From Apostichopus japonicus (Eukaryota > Echinodermata > Holothuroidea > Aspidochirotida > Stichopodidae): a stretch of 64,000 nt of DNA. The notes beneath the pieces were generated by a model that searched no databases, was not told the origin of the DNA, and saw only the letters and a program-made list of their open reading frames with translations. The stretch is from NCBI RefSeq assembly GCF_037975245.1, contig NC_092579.1, positions 13,252,678 to 13,316,677 on the forward strand, written 5' to 3'. Made by a program: the position numbers and the translations under genes. How positions within the stretch are numbered: position 1 is the stretch's first letter; the number at the start of each line of letters is the position of its first letter. Below are positions 36,401-47,575 of this stretch, piece after piece.

Positions 36401-39180
36401 ACATATGTACAACAGCTAACGATATAAGTCAACACAACTAGAGAAAACATTTTGAATTTGCATTAAATTGACTTTGTTCTTATTCTTCTTTCTCGTCTTG
36501 AGGTAAATAATATACTTTTCAACGTTTATTGCATACCTTAATTCATAAAAGAGTTCCTCGATACAAAGATTCTGGTTTTGGCAACTAGTTTGGTAAATAT
36601 ATTTGAGAGCGTCTTTTATCTTGATTTATGTTCATCACCATTTTCTCTCTGCCAGATGTCACAGGAGATGTTCCACTAGGACACACGCCCTTGACTCCAT
36701 CGGCCCGAATATCAGCACTCAATATTGTCGGCGATCTTCTACGGAAAGTTGGAGTAAGTAGCAAGGACATAGGTGTTGGTGGTCCATGTAAAGAGAAGTT
36801 TTCAAAGTTGTTGTTTACAGTTCCCACTGATTCCTACATCCTTCTACTTCCCCAACCACCCCCAACCCCCCTCCCCAACCCCACTCTATTCTTCCATAGC
36901 TAACTATAAAGCTGCACTTCTGCATGGACTTGTGACCTCGGCTAACGGATGTGTAACATTCAAGTAATAATCTGGATGACTCTCAATCTAATAAGGACAT
37001 GTCTATGGTTCCACCTGGTGGACTATACTTAATTAGCAAGTTATTTAGTGCATGATGCAATACAAACATTTGGTTATCCCACAAAAATGAATGAATTGGT
37101 TAATTTATTCAATTGTTATCTTTTAAAGATTATGCTTCATTTTAATCTGACTGGTTTAATTTTGGTGGGCTATAGAAAGAGTAGAATAGATGTTTTCATG
37201 TACGTGAATGATTGAGTGTGTGTACTGTCATATATTGTCGCACACTTCTAAATCATCAAATCCACCCTAATCCTCGCATTGATTGTATTACCCAATCGAA
37301 TGGGTTCCTTGCTTCGTTTGTGTGCACCGGTCTTATTTGCAATATCATATTATTAAGAAATATTACTGTAGCAACAAGTAACAGGTAATAATTATGGAGG
37401 AAGAGGAATATAATGAAAGAACTTACTCACTGTAACCAATTTATGATTGATGATAAGGTTAAGATAAGGAGAGATGTTTTATGTTTGTCTCAAAAGGCAT
37501 ATTCTGCATTGACTGGATCGGGTGGGGGGGGGGGGGAGGTTTCTGCCCGACTTCAATAAGTTTTTATCATAGCATTTAGTCTTGCATTTTTCTTCAAAAT
37601 ATCAAGTTAGTTTACTTTTAAATTTGCCATAAACTGTAGCTCTCCTCAAGTTGATCATTTTCTTCTAACTCTTCATTTCCAGGCACTCGAAAATAAATTG
37701 GCTTCCTGTAAAAACTTTGTGAAAGAAAGAGACCAACAGCAGATACCAAGGAAAGCTATCAGTCCAATCGATTCACCAAGGTAAAATATTGATTTATCAT
37801 TAGTATTGTATTATATAGATGGGCCGAAATGTGAAGGACATTGTCCATTATCTAAATTGTAACCTTAAATGATAAATGCTTGGTTAACTTTATATAAATC
37901 CATTTGATGTTATGTGGGGTTTGTCTTTATATCTGGCAGGGTCATTGTGGCTACCTTTTCCTTTATATTTCCCCAAAGAGTACAGCATTGTCCTTTTGAC
38001 ATACTCAAGGATGGCATGTTCAGTTTTCTGTAGCAGCGCATTGTTTTTCACAATATTCTTGTTTGTAAAACCTAATTTGCAACATGCAAGCTATGTGTCT
38101 GTTTACTTGAAAATCAAGGTTGTACATATTTCATTTTATAGCTGCGGTTTCTGACCATTGTACCAGTTCTCTGGGTTTTAATTTCCTTCTGACCAAATTG
38201 TTCCTGTGTTTGCCTGGAGATTAAACGGCATCGTTTTACCGACCTTTTTTTATTGATTTTCGGTAAAGATGCAAAAGATCGTTATATACTTGGCCGTGCT
38301 TGTTAGTCTCTTACTGTTGGTTATTATTGTGGTAGTAGGTTTGTGCAAAAAGCAAAATGCACTGACATCTCCATGTGATGTCTAGTGTGCACTGACATCA
38401 AGGGAAGATTGATCAAAATGTTTTCATCACATCCCAGAAAAAGTCACAATAATTTATCTGGGCGTATTGAATCTGTTTGTTAGAATTTCGATTTTGTACT
38501 GTCATATCAGAGTCACACTGTTGCAATAACAGATGCACGCACGCCATTGAACTCTCAATACAATTGCTGGTCGAGTTTTCTATCCACACTACAAGACTAG
38601 CATATTCGTATCCATATTGAATCTTGTTGCTAAGTTGGGAAGGAACTTCAAATACTGCAGTTTGGATTGGATTGTCATTCTGAACAAGCTGTGATATAAT
38701 GTTCACATATAAGGGGATAGCCATCAAATCTAACTGCAAGATCTCCATGGTTACAACCATTTGACTACTCTTAGATAGCAAGTTACATATGAGTTAATTT
38801 AAGTTTAATGTAAAAAACTACTTCAAAGGAGTTTTTGTCCTTTTTTTCTCACTCCTGGTTCATGTTTGGTAATATTAATTTACATATTGCATCTTCCAGA
38901 ACCTTCTCTTTTCTTAAACTGTCATGTGTTGTGCCATGAGACTGTCGCTGACTCAACGCAAAATGCGGCTTTCAGAGTAGCCTCCTCACAAAGATAACTT
39001 GTTGTCACGATGAGAGAGAGCATGTTCATGCCATCCTAATCAATTTGAGGATTCCATAGAAAGCCCCCCTAAACGTGCAATAATCATGTGTTCTCTTCCA
39101 GGTCAGCCAAGAGAGCTAACAGGACGGGGGCCGTGCCAAGCCCTGGAAATCTACAAGGCGTCGTTAAGATAACAGTGTGA
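24429..39180 (+). CDS. NDE1: Nuclear distribution protein NDE1/NDEL1 (dynein-LIS1 cofactor)
   Basis: Nine exons join in frame to 305 residues: 24429-24511, 26326-26479, 27913-28061, 31364-31409, 32343-32433, 33430-33549, 36656-36753, 37683-37780, 39102-39180 (TGA). All borders are AG/GT. Residues 1-190 are a long coiled coil including [25 protein letters not shown] and [14 protein letters not shown], the family's dynein- and LIS1-binding rod. Residues 224-260 hold the second conserved block, [20 protein letters not shown] followed by [13 protein letters not shown]; its TP sites are targets of mitotic kinases in relatives. The protein supports dynein in nuclear migration, centrosome function and mitosis. 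It is slightly shorter than vertebrate NDE1 (about 335) because the middle and tail are brief. Vertebrates have NDE1 and NDEL1; this looks like a single pre-duplication gene, so the symbol is approximate. Confidence 0.95.
25406..25976. mobile_element. Long-TIR non-autonomous DNA transposon in NDE1 intron 1
   Basis: Terminal inverted repeats of about 70 bp are nearly perfect (gcagtggatatatagccgt and its inverse, the middle reading ctggaatc/gattccag). They extend in degraded form to about 100 bp on each side (ttatcaatcttgc and its inverse). An exact 8-bp duplication AATTAAAA flanks it at 25398-25405 and 25977-25984. There is no transposase; the 571-bp interior is non-coding. The 8-bp duplication fits hAT-like or related elements, but the ends do not match the CAGTGGCGTAGG family nearby. 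Confidence 0.85.
28338..28359 (+). repeat. C homopolymer of about 20 bases
   Basis: The longest homopolymer tract in the window, preceded by a ctcctctctcccctc pyrimidine run. One of many G/C tracts of 9 bases or more. Confidence 0.95.
28929..29537 (+). repeat. Tandem duplication of about 265 bp in NDE1 intron 3
   Basis: The segment starting cccttctagataaaccaaac at 28929 recurs from 29264, about 335 bases later. Both copies run through gtgtgtgtgtcttttaatg, aatgcattgtagaagaacag and gagagtacgtactg, with few differences. The linker 29197-29264 also resembles 28475-28525 (ctttcaggggtg and ttatcagtgaccaattta), so the duplicated unit was once larger. Confidence 0.85.
33571..33853 (+). mobile_element. 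Probable TIR MITE just downstream of NDE1 exon 6
   Basis: The left end CAGGGATTTGCTCA (from about 33580) is mirrored by TGAGCACATCCCTA at about 33837-33850. Further in, gggcggcaccgggc and gcccggcac are also related. The string cactga occurs on both flanks, but an exact 8-bp duplication was not found. This is suggestive of a hAT-like MITE. Confidence 0.5.
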
Positions 39181-42100
39181 TAAAAAAAATGCAGCGAGCT
39201 GCATGTTTGTTTGAATGGAGTGTGTGAGTGAGACTGTATGTGTGTGACGCGTATGCAGTATGAAACATGACGTCTTTGATGGTCCAGCTCCGAGGTGGAC
39301 ATTGAAAGAGATTGGCCATTATCTAGGAGGAGAAGGACCAAGTTTGAGATGTGGCTGCGGACCCGTCTGGCTCACCAAGCTGTTACTAAGAGTAACACCG
39401 AGCGACCGCCGTGGCTGCAGAGAAGCCTGTACACAGCATTTCTACGATTCTGCAATAGTTTAAGGTTTGAATTGTTAGTTTTAAAAAGTGTTTATAGTCA
39501 AAGTGGAAAATGAATGGCATAGTCTTGATTGAAAAGAAATGTGTTAGACCAATTGGGACATAGATTTTGTTAGCCTGGGCTGGAAATTGTAATGTAAAGG
39601 CAAACATGAAAAAAAAATTATGTTCACTAAGGTCAACATCATGGCAAGTGTATATATGCATGACTTTTGTTAAATTGGACATCACATAGTAAGAACAACT
39701 TGCTTCTTATGTGAAGGGAAGATCACAACAGAAATGTTGCCTATCTGTCATGAATGTATCGTGAAAAAAAGGCCTTAAAACTTATTATCGAAAGGAAATG
39801 GTTTGGCAAACTGTTATTAATGGTTTATCAAAAGTATGGTATCATGAAGTATGAAATTGTTGAAAAGTGGAATTGTTGTGATAGGTTTGAATAAGTTGTG
39901 TGTGAATGTACAGACACACATGCAAAAAAATATGAAAAGAAAAAAAAATGAAAAAAAGGAATACTGGTGCTTGTCTTGCCTAAAAGGTATGAATGGTCGA
40001 GCTCATGTTTGGTATGGATATTCACATTAATTGGATATGGTATGAGTTTTCAAATTAAGAGAAATATTATTTCAAGTGGACTGACAAGAATATTTGTTGT
40101 TTTTGGACACTTGAACGTGTTTGTTAATTGGCAGGACGTTTTGTAAATCTCAAGCAGTTTGTTATGTCCAATGTTAGCTTCTTCTTCCTAGGGTTTTGAA
40201 CTTCCACAAATGATGTTAAATGTATTATTTACACCGAACTACCAAATAGGCACATATTATATGCATACATATATATATATATTATTCATATATGTAACCA
40301 TATATTATTGCACCATCTGTAAGTACCCTATAGACATTTTATTTTAACATATCCTCAAGAATTATTGGGTATTTTAGTGTGTTTTTTGTCAAAATGTTAA
40401 AGAAAGTCTTTTGTAACTGTACTAATTTTTACTCTCAACTGAACAGTGGTCTACAGAATAGCTTAACATTGGTTTACTTAAAGATTAATAACTGGACTTG
40501 TGTTACTAAATGATTTACCACTGTCTTGTATGTTATGTTTAGCCAACCAGAAAATGAGGTAAAACATCAATTAATTTTGTTGCTAGGCCATGTTACTAGT
40601 TTAAGTTTTAATTTGGACCAGTCAAGCAGTTCAAAGGTTACACATGATATGTTTTGATATTTCTGGGTGGGTATTAGTCACAGTTTTAAGCAACTTCATT
40701 TGCATGCAGGAAGAGCCAAATAAGCTTTGTTTACTTCATCTCACAGCAACAATCCAGTCAGCAATTAAATACTAAAGGAATATATGGCATCTCTTCAATT
40801 GGAATATTGAAAGGAAAAAATTACCTGAGCCGAGGGTTTCCTCTCGGATCGACTTTTGTCTTCAAGGAGAAATAAACCCTGACCATCAACAGTAATGTGC
40901 AACAGTAATGTGCAAATATCCTGCTCGTTAAAAGAAAATATAAAAGTAGTTAACAAAGAAAATAATGTTGAGAAAACTCATACAGCCGTGGGGCTCTGTG
41001 ATGTCACATTTAGACTTTCTCAAGTCTTTACTCTATATGAGTAGAAATGAATGTCATGATTTTCTCTAAAATGCAAAGGATTTTCAACCGATATTGCGAA
41101 CTTGTTTAAGGATGTTGCTCATCATCTGTAACATAAAGTAAATATGATGGTTGGGTTTGCTTCTCCTAAGTTAGAAGAATTTATCTTACTCATGGGTCTT
41201 GATGTAAGGGAGGGATTTGGGATTAAGAGTTGGATCAAGTTGTTTGGTTTCGGTGCTTAGGCTCTATCGTGATTGACTTTTCTTAATGAAAATATCATTC
41301 TCCTAGGTTACTGTTATATTGTATTGTTCACTTTTTACCATAATAATTTTGGAAAGTACTTCATCAAGTTAAAATGCAATGCCCTCGGATCGGTAGATAC
41401 TTTTCAATACACAAACTGTGTGCTCTTCCTTAACTCGCAATTTATATTCCCAAAATACAGGAAGAACAAAAGCAAATTTCTCTTGTATGGATTGTGTTAG
41501 AAAAATGGATTGAACTATTCTATTTCCAACTTATTACTGTCCATGAATAAGTACCACAACTTTGGTTCTTTGGCCAAACGTAGAGCTAATTATTTAGTCC
41601 AAATCAGTTACTGCCAAGCTTTTGCTTAAAAGAGACAGCACTCTGTATTTTGAATAACACCTTCAAACTACAGTGCCTTGTGGATTTGCAAATTTCTCTC
41701 ATTTCTCTGTGAAAGGAGCAACTCACCTGTGATATTGTGATTGGAGGCAAGTATTGCTAGAAGAAGACTAAATTGTGTCCTGTTCCTCCTTTTGCAAGGT
41801 GGGTGGGAGGGGAGGGGGATAGCTAGGGAGAGGTTTGGGGGGATGTGGATAGGACCCTCTAGACAATTGTTTGGAAGCTCAGGATGTAATCTTTATCGTT
41901 ATATTCATCTATTCCTAATCTAATTTTTCACATTATTTGAAATTTCAATGCAAGCATTTCTCGGTCTGTGTGCAAATTATGTTTATTTCTTTGATAATCA
42001 ACCTTGAAATGTGATATGTTGGACAAACCGTCTTTTAATGTGCTAACGAGTTCCTCCTTGTAGATTGGGAGAGGAAGAAAGACAAGAGCGACGAGTGTTA

Positions 42101-43000
42101 CCAAAAAACACAGTAATTTTGTCGATTATCGATGGGCACTTGTCGAGTGAAGGTTTGCTCTTTTTGATCCTGACCTGTGTGTACATAGGTGTGCTGTGTA
42201 TGAGAATTGCACTGAATATGAATGATATTGTACACAAAAATCTATACCTTTATTCAATTGACAACTAATTTATTTTTAAGAGTGTAAATTTGAAATAATT
42301 GCCAAGCTTGTGTTATGCTCGAAACCAAAATCAGTGTAAGATACATCTAAGAATACTTAGTAAAATTTAAGACGAATAAGTTTATCAACATTATTTAAGA
42401 GAAATTGACATGTTGCAGTAACTTGCTGCATACATGTGTGTGTGTGCGTGCGTAACTTAAAATATTCCTACTTGGCCATGCAATTTTCATCTCTATTTTA
42501 TTTATTTGTGTTTTTATCATTTAATGTTAATCAGGTTTCATCAATGAGTTGGAAATCTACTATGTGTGTCTGTGTGTGTTGATTTGCTTGGTACTGGAGA
42601 AGGACACTACTGGGGTGACAAGTTAAGCTATGGATGACCACTATTACTAAGCTTGTTGCAAATTTGGGGCAAAAACATTTCTGGCGAATCGGATGGCATA
42701 AGAGTTGATAACTATTGTAATATAAAATGCAAATATCTTTTGCTTTCAGTGACATTTACCAGTCATGTCAATATTCAGTTATGAAGTTTGATAGTTGCGA
42801 TTCCAAACAAGTTTTCATGTCTAAGTTAATTCTTTTCAATACTATCGGAAGTTCAGAACCTGTACTTGTTGTCAATATCTGCATGACAACTTTCAGTGGT
42901 TAAAAGTGGAAAATTTAAGGATTTTTGTCTGTCTTAGTAGAAACTACCTTGGTTACATAAGAAAGTAGGATGTGGTTGGAGTGTATTACTAGGTATGCAT
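39181..43000 (+). other. Probable long 3'UTR of NDE1/NDEL1 and intergenic DNA
   Basis: No coding exon is seen beyond the stop. AATAAA at 40871 is one candidate polyadenylation signal; others exist and none is decisive. A diverged relative of the 7134-7215 repeat lies near 41199-41285. Confidence 0.5.
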
Positions 43001-46000
43001 TTGATTTAGGGGGGGGGGGTGTGGGGATGGCTAGCTTATGGAAGAGTTATAATGAGGGATGTGGCTTGAGGGAGAGAGAGGGTGCAGGGGGTGGGGGAAT
43101 AATTACTTTCAATGTCAGTACTTTCAAATTTATAGAGTAATTTTTTTTCTTTACCTCAGTCGACAGGTGCTGTAACATTTGAGACAAGTAAAATGCTGAC
43201 ATTTTGGAAGTGATGTTCTTTATGTAGCTGCAGGAATTGTCTATTAATCTTTGGCAGTTAAAGGGAAACAATGAACTTACCTAGAAAAAATAACCCCCCC
43301 CCCAAAAAAAAAAAAAAAAGGTAATTCTCTTATACAGATGTATCATTCACAGAATGTTCAAGTAGGAAATTTTCCATCTGGAATAAAATGTAATCCGAAT
43401 ATCTATTTGGATAGAATATAAAAGAGAAATCCATATTTTGAGTTACCCCCATGGAAATTTTGGAGAGAGTTTGAAAATTGAAATTACAAGATGTTATCTT
43501 ATAGGACTACAGCATATCTCTGAGGAAGATGGTTCTTATTTGAAAAGAACACAAAATATATTAAGTTGTTATTACAATTTGTTTCTAAGTTTTGTTATTT
43601 AGGAATAATGAATAATCAGTTGACAGCTCCCAAGTTGGTGATAGATTTGGCTGTACTTTTATGTCCCCTTCAAATCACTTATACTGTGACAGTACAAGCT
43701 GTTCAAGAGTATCTTGTTTCTTTCAGGGAGAGATGAAAAACGTCTCGTAATTTCACTGCAATTTGCTCTGAAGCGTAACATGAAGGCACATCGGTGACAG
43801 TTTCAGGGTTTCATTTCTAGCTGGTGTAGGTGCTAGAGTAACGTTAACTACTCGGCGTACAACCGTCTTTTCTCTTACAATCTTTAATCCACCATGCTGT
43901 CAAGAACTACAATTGTTAGGGTAGCTTTTATAGAGATATTCTGTTTTCTAGGTATAAGTTCATTGTGTTTCTTTTAAGTTAAAGGTCATCAGTATTGCCC
44001 CCCCCCCCCCAAAAAAAATTGCTAGAAAGTCTGATAATGGTCTCCCATGCTGAACTTTCCACAGGCACTTTTACGCTACTCTAAAAACTTAGTTATCCAC
44101 ACCGAGGCGCAAAACATTGGTCTATTTTAATAATTCTCAACGGCTGGTATTAATTTGAAGGATCATAGCCCCAAGGAAAATACTTTTGAGATACGTCTAG
44201 CAATTTTTAAAATGTGCTCAAATTTTGGGCTAATACTGATGATTTCATAATTATAGAACTGAGGTAAAAATGTAATTCAGTATTGCCCTCGAATACACCA
44301 AAAGACAGAACTCTGATATTTATTTTAACAGTTACTCAAAAGAGCATTAGCAACATTTACCAGACTAATTTTAATCCACCTCCGATGTCTGGGAATAATA
44401 TTCAAGGTTAAAAGAAAAGGTCTCTCAGAAAAGGAAGGGGGGGGGGGAAAAGTTAGAATGTTTTATTTTGGGGGCAATACAGATTACTTGTATCCAAGAT
44501 TTAAAGGCAACTTTAATATGATTGGTTGAAATGTTAGGCAGTGCAATTTTACAAATTTATTTTTTTAAGTGTTAATTATTACCTTACAGTATTGCTTGTG
44601 ATGTGCGATCTTATCATCATCACAATGCATTACATTCATTTACTTTTCTTTTGAAATATGTATGAACTATATAGTATCCAAAATTCTGCTCTTTTTGTTT
44701 ACTTTATTTGGAAACATAACTCTGTTTATAAGTTTCTCTCAAAGTGTTACATTGTTTCTTATAATCAAAACTGAGTTTATTTGGAAGGTATACCCCAAAA
44801 ACCATTTAAAAATAAAAGAAGAAAGAATAGTTCTCAGGACTACCCGAGGAGGTGCCTTTGATTGCCCTCATAGTAGGAAGCAAAGAGTCCTAAATAATAT
44901 AAAGAATCTAATTGTTAAACTAAGCTTTGATGTGGATGCTTAAAATCCACGCCCAAAAATGTTGCTCCCTTGTAACTGATTTAAGTATGGGAGACTATTT
45001 GCAAGAAATCCATGGAGATGAAAAGAGCTAAAGGGTTATCTAGGTTTGATCCAACCTTCATGCAAAGGATTAAAACGTGATTTTCGTCTTAGATTATGTT
45101 TATGTTTCAGAAAAACAGAATGACTAAATGGATGTCTCATATTCAATTAAAATATGATTTATCAATGCAAAAACAGCACAATTTAAACACTGAAATAGAT
45201 CTGTTTCTATTCTGTCTGCTGGCGATATGGTTTGATAACCTTCCATGAAGGATGCTGTGCTGGAAAGCCACCATGTAGGATTTAAAGTCACCAAATTCCG
45301 TACCACTAACAATTGTTACATTCTACCAAAGGGTTTCTCTGTCTTTGGGAAACTTTTTTATAACAATCAGAACTGTTAAGTTTCAATGTTATATTCATTG
45401 GTAAAATGGAATAGTGGATAGAATTATGGGAATTTTTTGGGAAAAGTGATTTGTGAATAATGATTGATATCTCTGGTTGTTTATGCAAATTTGTTTGAAA
45501 CAGATGTTAACAATAGTATCACTCCTTGATCAGAGTTTGAGAACCCTCTTTAATTCACCCCTCCTGGTAATCTTTCTGTTTTTTGCTCTCTGTGTGAAGA
45601 ACATTACTGAAGGGTTAATTTTGAAGCATTTAGTGATGCAAATGGAAACAGTGTCCATAACTATATTTCATATTTTGATAAATTGTAACATAGTAATCAT
45701 CATTAGATATCATACCTGTTCATAAACTTTTATGTATTTTCAAGCTCTCATGGATTTGTAAGACCTTGGAAGCGTTTATGTTACTTAGTTTAAAGCTATG
45801 CATGAGATTATGATACTGCCTGTATCACAAATTGAGAGTGTGATTATTCAATACACATTGATAATATAACAAAATTTACTGTCCTGGAATCATTGATTTA
45901 TATTTTGTTTGATTCATTTCCCAATATCATCTTGAATCTTCTCATTTAAGTCATTTGTCTGCTGTTGTAGTTCTGTTTCCCTCTGACAAACGTTGGTCGT

Positions 46001-47575
46001 CCCTTCAGATGTTGAAACTTTGCCATCAAAGTATATGTTGAGTATGTGTCCATGCTCAATAACCTCCATTTGTTGTATCAGCAAGGTAATTAAGTTCATT
46101 AACTATTTTCTTGTTGTGGCTTGCACTACCCTTCTTGGCATAAAACCTTTGAAATTTATTCACAAAAGTAACTCCAAACTGCCTGTACCAAGTTCAATAA
46201 GAGTGTAATATTGCCAATTCTTCAACTGTCAAATATAGTTTAGAAAATAATTCAATATAAATCCTGGCAATTTAAGTCACTTCCATCACCAGTGGCAGCA
46301 CCAAGAAGAGGGAACATGGGTTTTGCATGCCCCAATCATATGCTTGCCCTACCCCAGTATCCCCCACCCCCCCCCCCCCGTAAAGTCCTGTGACTTTGCC
46401 TGTGAAATGCACTTGACATAGGTGCATTTTGCACTTCCAAGAGGTTTCCCTCAGAAACTGTTTTGCTTGCATCCATATCTCCCCCACGACCCCTCACTCT
46501 GGAAATTCTGGTGCCATCACCTGACATAATCTATGCAAAATTTTCTGCCACTAGAGCAAAGATTGATTACCAACTGACAGGTTACTATTTAAGTTTTCAA
46601 CTAATAAGGCTTTTGTTTTATGGATGCTGAGCCTTCCCAGCCCCCCCCCCACCCCCATGAATATGCAAGATATATCTTGTACAAGTATCGACATCCAGGG
46701 AACAATTCCTTCTCTTGAAAGACAGTGGTTGATCACTTTGAAATAAACCTTCCTTCCCATTTTACCTGCCTGCTTCCTCCCGCTGTGAGAGTCATCACAA
46801 TAGTTTAGTAATGTTGTAACAATGACGTATGAATTTCTTTGAATTCTCTCATGAATGATCAATTTCAGTCTGTTCTTGTTAGCCTCTGAAGGGTCCCCTG
46901 CCCTGTCAATAATTATGTGTATAAATCACATCAGCAAACTGCGTAATCTTGATGAAACACATGATATTGTAAACAATCTGACCAAAATCTAAAAAAGTTA
47001 TTCAGCTCGGAATATGGTGATGTTAAATTGCATAACATCACTTTTTCTTACAAAAGAGTTCACAGTATATCAATATGCTGGGGTATCAGTAACAAATGAA
47101 ACAAAACTGTGACTATTTCTCTTAAATTTAAATATTTTTTAAATATTTTTTTCTAGAAGTTAATAATATGACATGACATCTTTAAATTTCCAGTTAAAAG
47201 TTAATTTGTTAAAAATTTTGAGACTAAACAATTGAAATTTGTGGCAAACTCCCATATATTTATTTAATCGCATGTAGAACAAGGTTATCTTCTGCACATC
47301 AAAATATGGACAGAAAAAGGGTGATATAATTTAATCTCAACTTGTAACATTTTGTAATACTGAAACTATTTGTAGCCTGCTGGCATAAAGTTGCCACTGT
47401 AGTACTGATAACAAATGAAACGTGTGTGAAAAAAAGAATAGGTTCGAATCTTAAATCATCAAACACTTAGATATGACATATTTTTATACTCTGTATACAT
47501 TTCCCGATGTAGACTGTATACTTTAGGGTTTGTCTCAACGTTACATAGACGTCAAAGATTTTTTTGTTTGGGACA
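43001..47575. other. Intergenic between convergent genes, no gene seen
   Basis: AT-rich with several G/C homopolymers (about 43008, 43294, 43990, 44438, 46368, 46641). The frames at 44662-44943, 45477-45725 and 46551-46862 have no splice or family support. On the minus strand an AATAAA at 47264-47259, about 310 bases after the FTCDNL1 stop, is a candidate polyadenylation signal for that gene. Confidence 0.5.
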
